Below are positions 1 to 5,628 of a DNA stretch of 12,422 nt, piece after piece. The notes beneath the pieces are model-generated. The model saw only the letters and a program-made list of their open reading frames with translations, had not been told where the DNA came from and did not search any database. Position numbers and translations under genes: made by a program. Numbering within the stretch: position 1 is the stretch's first letter; each line of letters begins with the position of its first letter. This DNA comes from Acidobacteriota bacterium (lineage in GTDB: Bacteria > Acidobacteriota > HRBIN11), in the NCBI GenBank assembly GCA_030550225.1, contig JAUQPV010000047.1, positions 1 to 12,422 on the forward strand, read 5' to 3'.

Positions 1-145
1 CCCATCGGGCGGCCCCGGTCACCTGGACGGCGACGTCGGCGTCCGGCGGCCGACGACCCAACAGCAGGTCCCGGACGGTCCCGCCGACCCAGAAGACCCG
101 CAGGCCCTGCCCGACGGCCCACCTCCATAGGTCCTCGACCCACAT
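1..145 (-). CDS. N-terminus of CCA-adding / poly(A) polymerase-type nucleotidyltransferase (partial)
   Basis: The minus-strand frame opens at ATG 143-145 and stays open to the window edge, giving 48 residues. It contains VGGTVRDLLLG followed by DADVAV. This is the class II nucleotidyltransferase head signature, with a glycine-rich loop, the VRD motif and the DxD metal-binding pair. In this family the head domain adds CCA or A residues to RNA 3' ends. Only the first part of the head domain is visible, so CCA-adding enzyme, poly(A) polymerase and A-adding enzyme cannot be told apart. The Shine-Dalgarno match before the ATG is weak, and the frame is also open upstream, so the start is likely but not certain. 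The gene lies 55 bp downstream of the DUF2203 gene on the same strand and may be co-transcribed with it. Confidence 0.78.
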   Translation of the reverse strand, partial: MWVEDLWRWAVGQGLRVFWVGGTVRDLLLGRRPPDADVAVQVTGAARW

Positions 146-185
146 GCTTGACTCGGTCCGTGTCGTCTTGCTTCCTACCTGACCC

Positions 186-199
186 CTGGGACCCGGGAC
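186..199. repeat. Two heptamers CYGGGAC in the DUF2203-nucleotidyltransferase gap
   Basis: CTGGGAC (186-192) is followed directly by CCGGGAC (193-199), immediately beyond the DUF2203 stop codon. The same heptamer recurs at 953-973. It is a short example of the intergenic arrays found throughout the window. Confidence 0.5.
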
Positions 200-200
200 C

Positions 201-638
201 TTACCCTGCGCCCGACGGCCGGCTCCGCCGGATTCGGTCCAGGGGGATGGGCTTCCGACCCTGAAAGCCTTCGTCAGGCCGATGGTAGTACAGAATGCGG
301 ACTTCGTCCAACTTCCAGCACCAGTAGACCGGTTCGCCCTCCAGCTCGCCGGGGAAGTCGACGAGACCTGCCTCGACATCCCGGACGATGACGCCCAAGC
401 GCTGGATCGACTCGAGGAAGCGCTGGAAGGCCGACTCCCGTTGTTGAATCCGTCGGACGATGGCCGTCGTTTCAGGAAGGGCATAGTACCCCCCACTCAG
501 ACGGATCCGCTCCCGAAGACGTTCCAGCCGGGCCTGGCTCCGGCGGGTCGCATGATAGAGCTCTCGCAAGCGGCGGAGCTGGGGTTCCAGTTGACGTCGC
601 AGGGCTTCGGCCTCTTCCAGGGTGAACGTCAGGGGCAT
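201..638 (-). CDS. DUF2203 family protein
   Basis: The protein has 145 residues from MPLTFTLEEAEAL. The N-terminal FTLEEAEAL, a long charged helical middle rich in Arg/Glu/Leu (probably coiled coil, about residues 8-85), and a C-terminal block are the hallmarks of DUF2203. That block has GLVDFPGELEG, then VYWCWKLDE, then YYHRPDEGFQGRKPIP. No function is established for the family. There is no signal peptide or membrane segment, so it is probably cytoplasmic. The frame also has an upstream start at 674, but GGAG eight bases before ATG 638 and the family's usual N-terminus favour 638. The nucleotidyltransferase gene follows it on the same strand. Confidence 0.88.
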   Translation of the reverse strand: MPLTFTLEEAEALRRQLEPQLRRLRELYHATRRSQARLERLRERIRLSGGYYALPETTAIVRRIQQRESAFQRFLESIQRLGVIVRDVEAGLVDFPGELEGEPVYWCWKLDEVRILYYHRPDEGFQGRKPIPLDRIRRSRPSGAG

Positions 639-710
639 CGTCGGAGCTCCGAGACGGGGTCGTCGTGTCCTCATCGAAACTTAAGGTCGAGCGGTGGGTT
701 CGTCCATGAC

Positions 711-739
711 TGGACGGCGGGCGGCCGGGGGCCTATAAT
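711..739 (+). promoter_or_regulatory. Sigma-70-type promoter candidate upstream of the MerR gene
   Basis: An exact TATAAT (734-739) lies 17 bp after TGGACG (711-716), which matches four of six bases of the -35 consensus. It points toward the regulator at 1008, leaving a leader of roughly 260 bases that contains short repeats. An exact -10 hexamer stands out in such GC-rich sequence. No other plus-strand gene lies between. Confidence 0.5.
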
Positions 740-784
740 GTAAAGTGAAATTGAGGTTCATGATCGGGGAGTCCCGGGGCTAGG

Positions 785-994
785 TCGGCCAATAGAGCTC
801 TTAGCTCATGGCTCCTCGTCCTATGAGCTCATTCTTTCTGGGTCTTTTTCGGGCCATGGAAAGAAAGCGAATGGTGAACAGTCCCCGTCCACTATTCGCT
901 ACTCGCCACTCGCCATTCGCTACTCGCCGGAATAACCCACGAGCTCATCTCACCGGGACCTGGGATCCGGGACCCCTCATCCTGCATCCTGGCC
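785..994. repeat. Leader/intergenic stretch with several heptamer arrays
   Basis: Between the promoter and merR I see no gene. An AGCTCAT/ATGAGCT inverted pair lies near 802-829. Five tandem heptamers CYAYTCG fill 892-926, with one inverted unit CGAATGG at 868-874. Three heptamers CYGGGAY occupy 953-973, followed by CCCTCAT, CCTGCAT and CCTGGCC to 994. The arrays end about 14 bases before the merR start, so little room remains for a native ribosome-binding site. Confidence 0.65.
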
Positions 995-1007
995 CGGATG
1001 TGATGCC

Positions 1008-1727
1008 GTGAAAACTTGGGAAGCGACGCAAGCCGAACGTCTCTGGACTATCGGGGAGGTCGTCGCCTATCTCAAGTCCCGATTTCCCGAGGTGACCGTC
1101 AGCAAGATCCGGTTCTGGGAGCATCAGGGTCTCCTCCGGCCCCGTCGGACGACGGGCGGCCACCGGCTGTACTGCCCGGCTGACGTCGAGCGCCTGGCCC
1201 TGATCCTCCACCTTCGGCTCCGACGGCACCTGCCCCTGCGGGTCGTCCGGGCCATCGTCCGTCGGATGGAGGCCGACCCGCAGGCCGAACCGACCCTGAT
1301 GGAGTTGTTCTTGCAGACCGCCGAGGCGAACGGTTGGGAGGCTCGGTCTATCGAAGACGTCCGTCGAGAGCTGGGCTGGGCGGCCGAGGACATCGAGCAG
1401 GCCGCCCGCCTGGGCTTCGTCTTCCCCTGCGCCGAGACCGGCCGGCTGGAGCCGGAGGACATCGTCATCCTGCGGCTCCTGGACGAGGTCCGGCGGATGA
1501 CGGGCGCGGCCCTGGAGGACCTGCGGCCTTATGTGCAGGCGGCCCGGCGGCTGGCTCGGTGGGAGACCCGTCTCCTGCGGCGGGCCCAACAGCACGCGCA
1601 GGCCATGGGGGAGAAGCCCGACGACCTGCCTCGACGCTTGCGGGAGACCGTCCAGTCACTCTTGCGGGCCCTCTACTTGCGGCACGTCCAGAAGGGCCTC
1701 CTGGACCGCTGGGCAGGACGCCCGTGA
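1008..1727 (+). CDS. MerR-family transcriptional regulator, FtsR-like
   Basis: The protein has 239 residues. Residues 12-75 form a MerR winged helix: LWTIGEVVAYLK, then VSKIRFWEHQGLLRPRRTTGGHRLY and the ADVERL helix. The spacing, with a longer FPEVTVSKIRF insertion than in metal-sensing MerR proteins, resembles the actinobacterial FtsR type. The rest also fits: a region around GFVFPCAETGRLEPEDIVILRLL, then LEDLRPYVQAARR and a long C-terminal helix. There is no cysteine pattern typical of MerR metal sensors. The likely role is a dimeric DNA-binding regulator; its targets are not visible. The start is GTG 1008: a stop at 933-935 limits upstream extension, and there is no good Shine-Dalgarno. 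The stop codon (1725-1727) overlaps the outer end of the inverted repeat around the neighbouring four-helix-bundle gene. Confidence 0.87.
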   Translation: MKTWEATQAERLWTIGEVVAYLKSRFPEVTVSKIRFWEHQGLLRPRRTTGGHRLYCPADVERLALILHLRLRRHLPLRVVRAIVRRMEADPQAEPTLMELFLQTAEANGWEARSIEDVRRELGWAAEDIEQAARLGFVFPCAETGRLEPEDIVILRLLDEVRRMTGAALEDLRPYVQAARRLARWETRLLRRAQQHAQAMGEKPDDLPRRLRETVQSLLRALYLRHVQKGLLDRWAGRP

Positions 1728-2157
1728 GGGATTCGGTGTTGGGTGTTGGGTGCTGGGTGTTAGGTGTTGGGTGCTGGGTGCTGGGGTGACGTCGTCGGAG
1801 GGCCGCTATGAGACGGTTCAGCATCTTGCCGACGACGTCATAACCCCTTACGAATTCTTCATATTCAGACTTCGAAAGGTATCCCAGGTCATGGGCCAAC
1901 CTCAGGAGATACTGGACCTCGGCGGTGGAACCTCGGGCGATGCACAGGAATCGCAAGGAGTCGCCCAAGGCGTGGCGGCCCTTGCCCTCGGCGATGTTCG
2001 TCGGGATGGAAGCGGCCGCTCGGCACAGCGGGTCGGTCAGGCGAAAACGCTCTTCGGGCGGGAATGGGCGGACTCTCCGGTAGACCCGGAGGGTCATTTC
2101 GTGGGCTTTTTGCCATACTTCCAAATCCTGCCAGCTTCGAATCGTCGGGGGACCCAT
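1465..2157 (-). CDS. Four-helix-bundle protein (23S rRNA intervening-sequence / S23 / Avd-like)
   Basis: Residues 8-123 match the four-helix-bundle family throughout: RSWQDLEVWQKAHE, RRVRPFPPEERFRLTDPL, RRAAASIP-type helix two (CRAAASIPTNIAEGKGR), SLRFLCIARGSTAEVQYLL, DLGYLSKSEYEE and a final helix ending in RRR. The family includes proteins encoded in 23S rRNA intervening sequences and is related to the Avd accessory protein of diversity-generating retroelements. Its members form basic oligomers that bind nucleic acid. ATG 2155-2157 has GGGAGGAG just upstream, better than in-frame starts at 2184 or 2229. The conserved domain ends near 1789. The frame then has no stop: it runs through the heptamer array (tail of about 20 residues) and about 87 more codons antisense to merR, ending at 1465. 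The domain looks intact; the extension is probably not selected coding sequence. No rRNA or reverse transcriptase is present. Confidence 0.82.
   Translation of the reverse strand: MGPPTIRSWQDLEVWQKAHEMTLRVYRRVRPFPPEERFRLTDPLCRAAASIPTNIAEGKGRHALGDSLRFLCIARGSTAEVQYLLRLAHDLGYLSKSEYEEFVRGYDVVGKMLNRLIAALRRRHPSTQHPTPNTQHPTPNTESLTGVLPSGPGGPSGRAASRGPARVTGRSPASVEAGRRASPPWPARAVGPAAGDGSPTEPAAGPPAHKAAGPPGPRPSSAGPRPGAAG
1735..1783 (+). repeat. Seven tandem heptamers GGTGYTR
   Basis: Seven gapless 7-nt units vary only at positions 5 (T/C) and 7 (G/A). Read on the minus strand in the frame of the four-helix-bundle gene they encode a Pro/Thr/Gln/His/Asn-rich tail (TQHPTPN repeated). The same unit recurs inverted at 2224-2251. 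Confidence 0.92.
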
Positions 2158-2223
2158 GGGACTCCTCCCGTCAGGGTCAGTCATTCTCCCATGGGGTTTC
2201 ATGCAGACCCCTCTGTACTTACC

Positions 2224-2251
2224 CAGCACCTAACACCTAACACCCAACACC
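2224..2251 (-). repeat. Four heptamers GGTGYTR, inverted relative to 1735-1783
   Basis: CAGCACC, TAACACC, TAACACC and CAACACC are gapless reverse-complement units of the array at 1735-1783. The match continues outside the array for ten more bases (2252-2261 against 1725-1734), which makes it a terminal inverted repeat rather than coincidental low complexity. Confidence 0.88.
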
Positions 2252-2343
2252 GTATTCCTCAACTCAGAATCTCGCCGTGAGTGGCGGCGATGCCAAGTAG
2301 CCATTCCCCGGCCGGTCGGCGGCCGGGTTTGGGGGAGGTCCCA

Positions 2344-2742
2344 ATGGCTGAATGGTGGTCTATCGTCCATCTCATCGGACGGATCCTCTACGGCGGCTAC
2401 TTCGTTTACAACGGCCTGAATCACTTCCTGAACCTAAACATGTTGACGGGGTATGCCCAGTCCAAGGGCGTGCCGGCCCCCCGGCTGGCCGTCATCGTCT
2501 CGGGCCTGATGATCCTCCTGGGCGGGCTGTCCGTCTTGCTGGGATTCCACTTCCGGTGGGGTGCCCTGCTGATCGTCCTGTTCTTGATCCCCGTGACCTT
2601 CAAGATGCACAACTTTTGGGCCGAAACGGGTGACATGCGCATGATCGATATGGTCTTGTTCACGAAGAACCTGGCCCTGCTCGGAGCGGCCCTCTTCATC
2701 ATGGCGACCGACGGAGCGACGTGGCACTACCAGGTCCGGTAA
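2344..2742 (+). CDS. DoxX family membrane protein (copy 1)
   Basis: The protein has 132 residues with four hydrophobic segments (about 6-26, 46-66, 70-88 and 104-122). It shows the DoxX pattern YFVYNGLNHFLN, KGVPAPRLAV, SGLMILLGG, FLIPVTFKMHNFW and a final KNLALLGAAL helix. DoxX proteins are small inner-membrane proteins linked to quinone- or thiosulfate-related redox functions in some organisms; the substrate here is unknown. ATG 2344 is chosen because GGGGGAGG lies five bases upstream; an in-frame start at 2281 lacks this. A close paralogue follows at 3072, so the two are a tandem duplication. The gene ends with GATWHYQVR, unlike copy 2, whose end lies within the downstream repeat. Confidence 0.9.
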   Translation: MAEWWSIVHLIGRILYGGYFVYNGLNHFLNLNMLTGYAQSKGVPAPRLAVIVSGLMILLGGLSVLLGFHFRWGALLIVLFLIPVTFKMHNFWAETGDMRMIDMVLFTKNLALLGAALFIMATDGATWHYQVR

Positions 2743-2769
2743 GTGTCTGGGGCGATGGGTAGGGGTAGG

Positions 2770-2952
2770 CCGGAGTCTTGGCCGCTGGCGTTGGAGAAGC
2801 CGGCAGGTTCCTCTTCTTCGTAGGCCCGGGGGTGCGGGGGTCCCCTGCAGAGGCCGACGCGACGTCGACCCTGCAGACGGGGGTAATGATCAACTTGTAC
2901 GTGATATTTCGGGACGCCGGGAGTCATCCCGGCGTCCCCCTGGCCTGGCGCC
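2770..2952 (+). repeat. Long direct repeat, copy 1 (downstream of doxX-1)
   Basis: This aligns with 3423-3598. The first ~107 bp look identical, with a few substitutions after that and one indel of about 7 bp before the shared hairpin. Here the segment is intergenic, yet it still carries the frame PESWPLALEKPAGSSSS plus stop that forms the C-terminus of doxX-2. It therefore looks like the 3' remnant of a third or replaced doxX copy. Confidence 0.9.
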
Positions 2953-3034
2953 GCCGGTGACGGCGGCGTCCATCTTATCGGAACACCGCCAGTCATGGCG
3001 GTGTCTTCCCCAGAGAACCGGCAGTGATGCCGGT
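2911..3034. repeat. Array of four hairpins with GTCA/GTGA loops
   Basis: There are four inverted repeats with four-base loops. Stem lengths and loops are 12 bp with GTCA (2911-2938), 8 bp with GTGA (2949-2968), 9 bp with GTCA (2983-3004) and 7 bp with GTGA (3017-3034). All stems are perfect, and their centres lie 32-35 bp apart. The stem sequences differ between hairpins while pairing is kept, and each right arm ends in a GTC/GTCC-like motif. The array fills the gap before doxX-2. No T-tract follows any hairpin, so simple intrinsic termination is not supported. Confidence 0.85.
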
Positions 3035-3071
3035 GTCCTCCTCATCCTGAAAGACCTTCGGAGGGACGACC

Positions 3072-3476
3072 ATGAAGTGGCTGACCTTCATCGGACGGGT
3101 CATTTATGGGGGCTTTTTCGTTTACAACGGCCTGAACCACTTGATCAACCTGAAAATGCTGACCGGCTATGCGGCCATGAAGGGCGTGCCAGCACCCCAA
3201 CTGGCGGTCATCGTCTCGGGCTTGCTGATCCTCATCGGCGGAGCGTTGGTCCTGCTGGGCTGGAAGGTGCGCCTGGGGGCATGGCTCATTATCCTATTCC
3301 TGATCCCCGTGACCTTCAAGATGCACGCCTTCTGGGCCGAGACGGGCGACTTGCGCATGATCGATATGGTCAGTTTCGCGAAGAACCTGGCCCTGCTCGG
3401 GGCGGCCCTGATGATCTTGCTCCCGGAGTCTTGGCCGCTGGCGTTGGAGAAGCCGGCAGGTTCCTCTTCTTCGTAG
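3072..3476 (+). CDS. DoxX family membrane protein (copy 2)
   Basis: The protein has 134 residues and four predicted membrane segments, and is clearly paralogous to the gene at 2344 (roughly two-thirds identical or better by eye). It shares YGGFFVYNGLNHLIN, KGVPAPQLAVIVSG, FLIPVTFKMHAFW, ETGDLRMIDM and KNLALLGAAL. The start is firm: GGAGGG lies six bases before ATG 3072. The last 17 residues (PESWPLALEKPAGSSSS) lie inside the long direct repeat and are hydrophilic, unlike copy 1. As with copy 1, a redox-related membrane role is inferred from the family only. Upstream is the hairpin array, and downstream are more hairpin repeats and the convergent rluD. Confidence 0.9.
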   Translation: MKWLTFIGRVIYGGFFVYNGLNHLINLKMLTGYAAMKGVPAPQLAVIVSGLLILIGGALVLLGWKVRLGAWLIILFLIPVTFKMHAFWAETGDLRMIDMVSFAKNLALLGAALMILLPESWPLALEKPAGSSSS

Positions 3477-3598
3477 GCCCGGGGGTGCGGGGGTCCCCTG
3501 CAGAGGCCGACGCGACGTCGACCCTGCAGACAGAGGTGATGATCAACTTGTACGTGGGGAGGCCGGGAGTCATCCCGGCGTCCCCCTGGCCTGGCGCC
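3423..3598 (+). repeat. Long direct repeat, copy 2 (3' end of doxX-2 and beyond)
   Basis: This is the partner of 2770-2952. It covers the last codons and stop of doxX-2, then noncoding sequence, including a GTCA-loop hairpin (stem of about 13 bp with one mismatch) near 3556-3586. The noncoding part is far better conserved between copies than the doxX coding regions are. Confidence 0.9.
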
Positions 3599-3603
3599 AC
3601 TGC

Positions 3604-3690
3604 CTTTCCACAGGCGGGGACGCCTGCCTTTCCACAGGCGGGGACGCCTGCGCTCCGGCAGGCGGGGACACCCGCAGACGGGACGTCTAC
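3604..3690. repeat. 24-nt tandem repeats forming GGGA-loop hairpins
   Basis: The block 3604-3627 is repeated at 3628-3651. Each contains CAGGCG-GGGA-CGCCTG, a 6-bp hairpin with a four-base loop. A degenerate third copy starts at 3659, and AGACG-GGA-CGTCT (3676-3688) is a further small hairpin. The array lies between the convergent doxX-2 and rluD and nearly touches the rluD stop codon. Confidence 0.8.
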
Positions 3691-3694
3691 GCTC

Positions 3695-4672
3695 CTACGC
3701 GCCCCTTGCCATTCGCCATAGTTCTCGGAACCATCGGGGCGGCGGGAGGCGGAAGCGCAGGACCGTCCCGGTGACGGGATGGGGCAAGACCAGGCACCCG
3801 GCGTGCAGGGCGATGGCCGGACGTCGGGCCATTCGGCGGAGCAGATCCCGCAGGGCGGGATCCCGGACGGTGTGCCATCCTCGGTGGCCGTAAGTCGGGT
3901 CCCCGACGATGGGGTGCCCTATGTGGGTCAAGTGGACGCGAATCTGGTGGGTTCGCCCCGTATAGGGCCAGACGTGCAGGAGGGAGAAGGTTTCCGTCGT
4001 AGCGGCCAGACGGTAGCGGGTCCGGGCCCACTTGCCACCGGTGGAGACGACGTCAAACCGCTTGCGATGCCGAGGATGGCGCCCGATGCGGGTCTCGATG
4101 ACACCTGCCGGGGGATGGGGCCACCCCCAGACGATGGCGAGGTAGTGCTTGTGCACGCGGCGGCGTTGAAACGCCTCCACGAGCCGCAGGTAGGCCGCCG
4201 GCGTCCGGGCGACGACCAGGAGGCCCGACGTCACCCGGTCCAGACGGTGGACGATCCCGGGTCGCCGGGGATGACCGACGGCCGCGATCTCCGGATACTG
4301 GGCGATGAGCCGATGGACGAGGGTCCCCGTCTGGTGGCCGGCGCCGGGGTGGACGGGCAAGCCGGCCGGCTTGGCGACGATAAGGAGGGATTCGTCTTCG
4401 TAGAGGACCCGCAGGGGACCCGGTTCCGGCGTCAGGGCCTCTTCCTCTTCGAAGCGGACCCACGTGACCTCGACGGTGTCGCCGGTCCGCAGGCGGTAGC
4501 TCGGCTTGACGACCCGGCCGTTGACCCGGACCCAGCCCTGCTCGATGAGGGCCTGCACCTGGGCCCGACTCCGGCCGTCGGCCCGGGTGGTCAGGAAACG
4601 GTCCAAGCGGGTCCCGGCGTCGGCGGCCGAGACAGACAAGGTCTCACGACTCAGGACCGTAAATTTCGTCAT
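3695..4672 (-). CDS. rluD: RluA/RluD-family 23S rRNA pseudouridine synthase
   Basis: The protein has 325 residues. Residues 18-75 form an S4 RNA-binding domain (LDRFL, SRAQVQALIEQGWVRVNG, GDTVEVTW). The catalytic domain carries LLIVAKPAGLPVHPG, the active-site motif HRLDRVTSG (142-150, catalytic Asp145) and GRTHQIRVHL (239-248). The family converts uridines to pseudouridine; S4-containing RluD-type enzymes act on 23S rRNA helix 69, but the exact target cannot be read here. HRLDR replaces the commoner HRLDK. ATG 4672 lies inside the end of the exonuclease gene (29-bp overlap), which suggests translational coupling. The last residues (ELWRMARGA) run into a GGCGAATGGC-like repeat, so the native C-terminus may be slightly altered. 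Confidence 0.93.
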   Translation of the reverse strand: MTKFTVLSRETLSVSAADAGTRLDRFLTTRADGRSRAQVQALIEQGWVRVNGRVVKPSYRLRTGDTVEVTWVRFEEEEALTPEPGPLRVLYEDESLLIVAKPAGLPVHPGAGHQTGTLVHRLIAQYPEIAAVGHPRRPGIVHRLDRVTSGLLVVARTPAAYLRLVEAFQRRRVHKHYLAIVWGWPHPPAGVIETRIGRHPRHRKRFDVVSTGGKWARTRYRLAATTETFSLLHVWPYTGRTHQIRVHLTHIGHPIVGDPTYGHRGWHTVRDPALRDLLRRMARRPAIALHAGCLVLPHPVTGTVLRFRLPPPRWFRELWRMARGA

Positions 4673-5528
4673 GGGCGGGACTCGACGTCGGGGCCGTCTC
4701 CATCAGGGTCCAGGCCTCGACCTGCCGGAGGCGGAACGTCCGGCGGTCCCGCCGCATGAGGTCATAGGCCGTCAGGAAGTATTCCTCGTTGCGGCGCTCG
4801 ATCTGCAAGGGGAGGACGACCCGTTCGCTGACTGTATTGTCCATCGAGCGGTAGCGGATCCGGACCCACCGGTGCTCGAGCTGGGCGTCCGTAAAGACCT
4901 GGACCATCTGGAGGACGACAGCCGTGTCGGCCGACAGCCACCGGAGGAGCTCCTTCAGGGTGGCAAATCCCCGCTGGACCAGCAGGGGCTCCATCCGTCG
5001 GAAGACCTGGGCCGTGACCTGGGCGTCGTACAAGGCCCGATGGCTCCGCTGGTTTTCGTAAGGGACGCCCATCTTGCGGGCGACCCGTTCGAGCTGATAA
5101 CCGGTCGAGGCCGCCATGACGTTGAGCCGTCGGGCCAGCTCGAGGACGTCGACGACGGGGTTCGCCAGGGGCTGAAGGCCATGCCGGGTCAGCTCGAAGT
5201 TGAGGAAGCCCACGTCGAAGTTGGCGTTGTACGCCAGGACCGGGTAGGTGTCCAGGAACTGCACGAGGAGGGAAGCCATCTCTCGGAAGGCCGGGGCCTC
5301 CCGGAGGCGCTCGGGCGGGATCCGATGAATCCGCTGGGCCTCCTCGGGGACCTCCCGTTCGGGGTTCACCAACGAATGGAAGGACGCCAGGAGGCCGGAA
5401 GGCCCGTACAAGACGGCACCGACCTCGCAAATGCGATGGCCCTCTTGGAAGCGAAGGCCTGTCGTCTCGACGTCCAGGGCCACAAAGAACAAACGGTCCA
5501 GCCGTGTCTCGATCCAATTCGGCCGCAT
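4644..5528 (-). CDS. DEDDh 3'-5' exonuclease (DnaQ/epsilon-like) fused to a WYL-like domain
   Basis: The protein has 294 residues. The exonuclease part shows FFVALDVETTGL (Asp19, Glu21), AYNANFDVGFLN (Asp105) and RSHRALYDAQ (His163, Asp168), so all five DEDDh residues are present. After a helical linker, residues 205-276 resemble a WYL domain: HRWVRIRYRSMDNTVSERVVLPLQIE, then EYFLTAYDLMRRDRRTFRLRQVEAW. WYL domains bind nucleic acids or nucleotide ligands and occur in regulators of DNA-damage and defence systems. The enzyme probably trims DNA or RNA 3' ends under control of the C-terminal domain. It is not obviously the replicative proofreading subunit. Start ATG 5528 is the first Met before the domain; the frame continues upstream only as antisense of serA. 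It lies 100 bp after serA and overlaps rluD. Confidence 0.87.
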   Translation of the reverse strand: MRPNWIETRLDRLFFVALDVETTGLRFQEGHRICEVGAVLYGPSGLLASFHSLVNPEREVPEEAQRIHRIPPERLREAPAFREMASLLVQFLDTYPVLAYNANFDVGFLNFELTRHGLQPLANPVVDVLELARRLNVMAASTGYQLERVARKMGVPYENQRSHRALYDAQVTAQVFRRMEPLLVQRGFATLKELLRWLSADTAVVLQMVQVFTDAQLEHRWVRIRYRSMDNTVSERVVLPLQIERRNEEYFLTAYDLMRRDRRTFRLRQVEAWTLMETAPTSSPAHDEIYGPES

Positions 5529-5540
5529 AGCTCTCGGCCA

Positions 5541-5628
5541 AGGGCAAAGAGCAAAGGGCAAAGAGTTCTCTGCTCTTTGCTCTATGCCCTCCGCTCTTTG
5601 CTTTACTTCTTGCCCTCTGCCTTTGGCC
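5541..5628. repeat. Inverted heptamer arrays AGRGCAA / TTTGCYC between serA and the exonuclease gene
   Basis: Three AGRGCAA units (5541-5561) lead into a perfect AGAG-TT-CTCT centre (5562-5571). They are followed by degenerate reverse-complement units (TTTGCTC, TATGCCC, TCCGCTC, TTTGCTT and others) to about 5628. The two halves can pair into a long imperfect hairpin. The array fills nearly the whole gap and touches the serA stop codon, so the junction inside this operon is repeat-derived. Confidence 0.82.

Larger units (their letters stand above)
1725..2261. mobile_element. Candidate mobile unit: four-helix-bundle gene within inverted heptamer arrays
   Basis: The left end (1725-1748) and right end (2238-2261, reverse complement) match over 24 positions with three mismatches. 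Each begins with a TGAGG-type outer segment and continues into GGTGTTG heptamers. The unit is about 537 bp and holds a single intact minus-strand gene. I see no target-site duplication and no transposase, so mobility would have to be in trans or by another route. It lies directly at the 3' end of merR, whose stop codon overlaps the left end. Confidence 0.45.

Noticed and set aside
808..1011. Small plus-strand frame upstream of merR
   Set aside because: The translation is made of the heptamer arrays (repeated ATRHSPFATR-like residues); no ribosome-binding site.
1465..2261. Diversity-generating retroelement
   Set aside because: The four-helix-bundle gene is Avd-related, but there is no reverse transcriptase and no template/variable repeat pair with adenine-specific differences.
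2957..3721. 254-codon plus-strand frame overlapping doxX-2 in another phase
   Set aside because: It crosses the hairpin array and both repeats, and doxX-2 with its strong ribosome-binding site accounts for the region.
3779..4759. Long plus-strand open frame (326 codons) opposite rluD
   Set aside because: It is antisense to a clear RluD-type gene. Its composition is what a GC-rich gene produces on the other strand, and no domain is recognisable.
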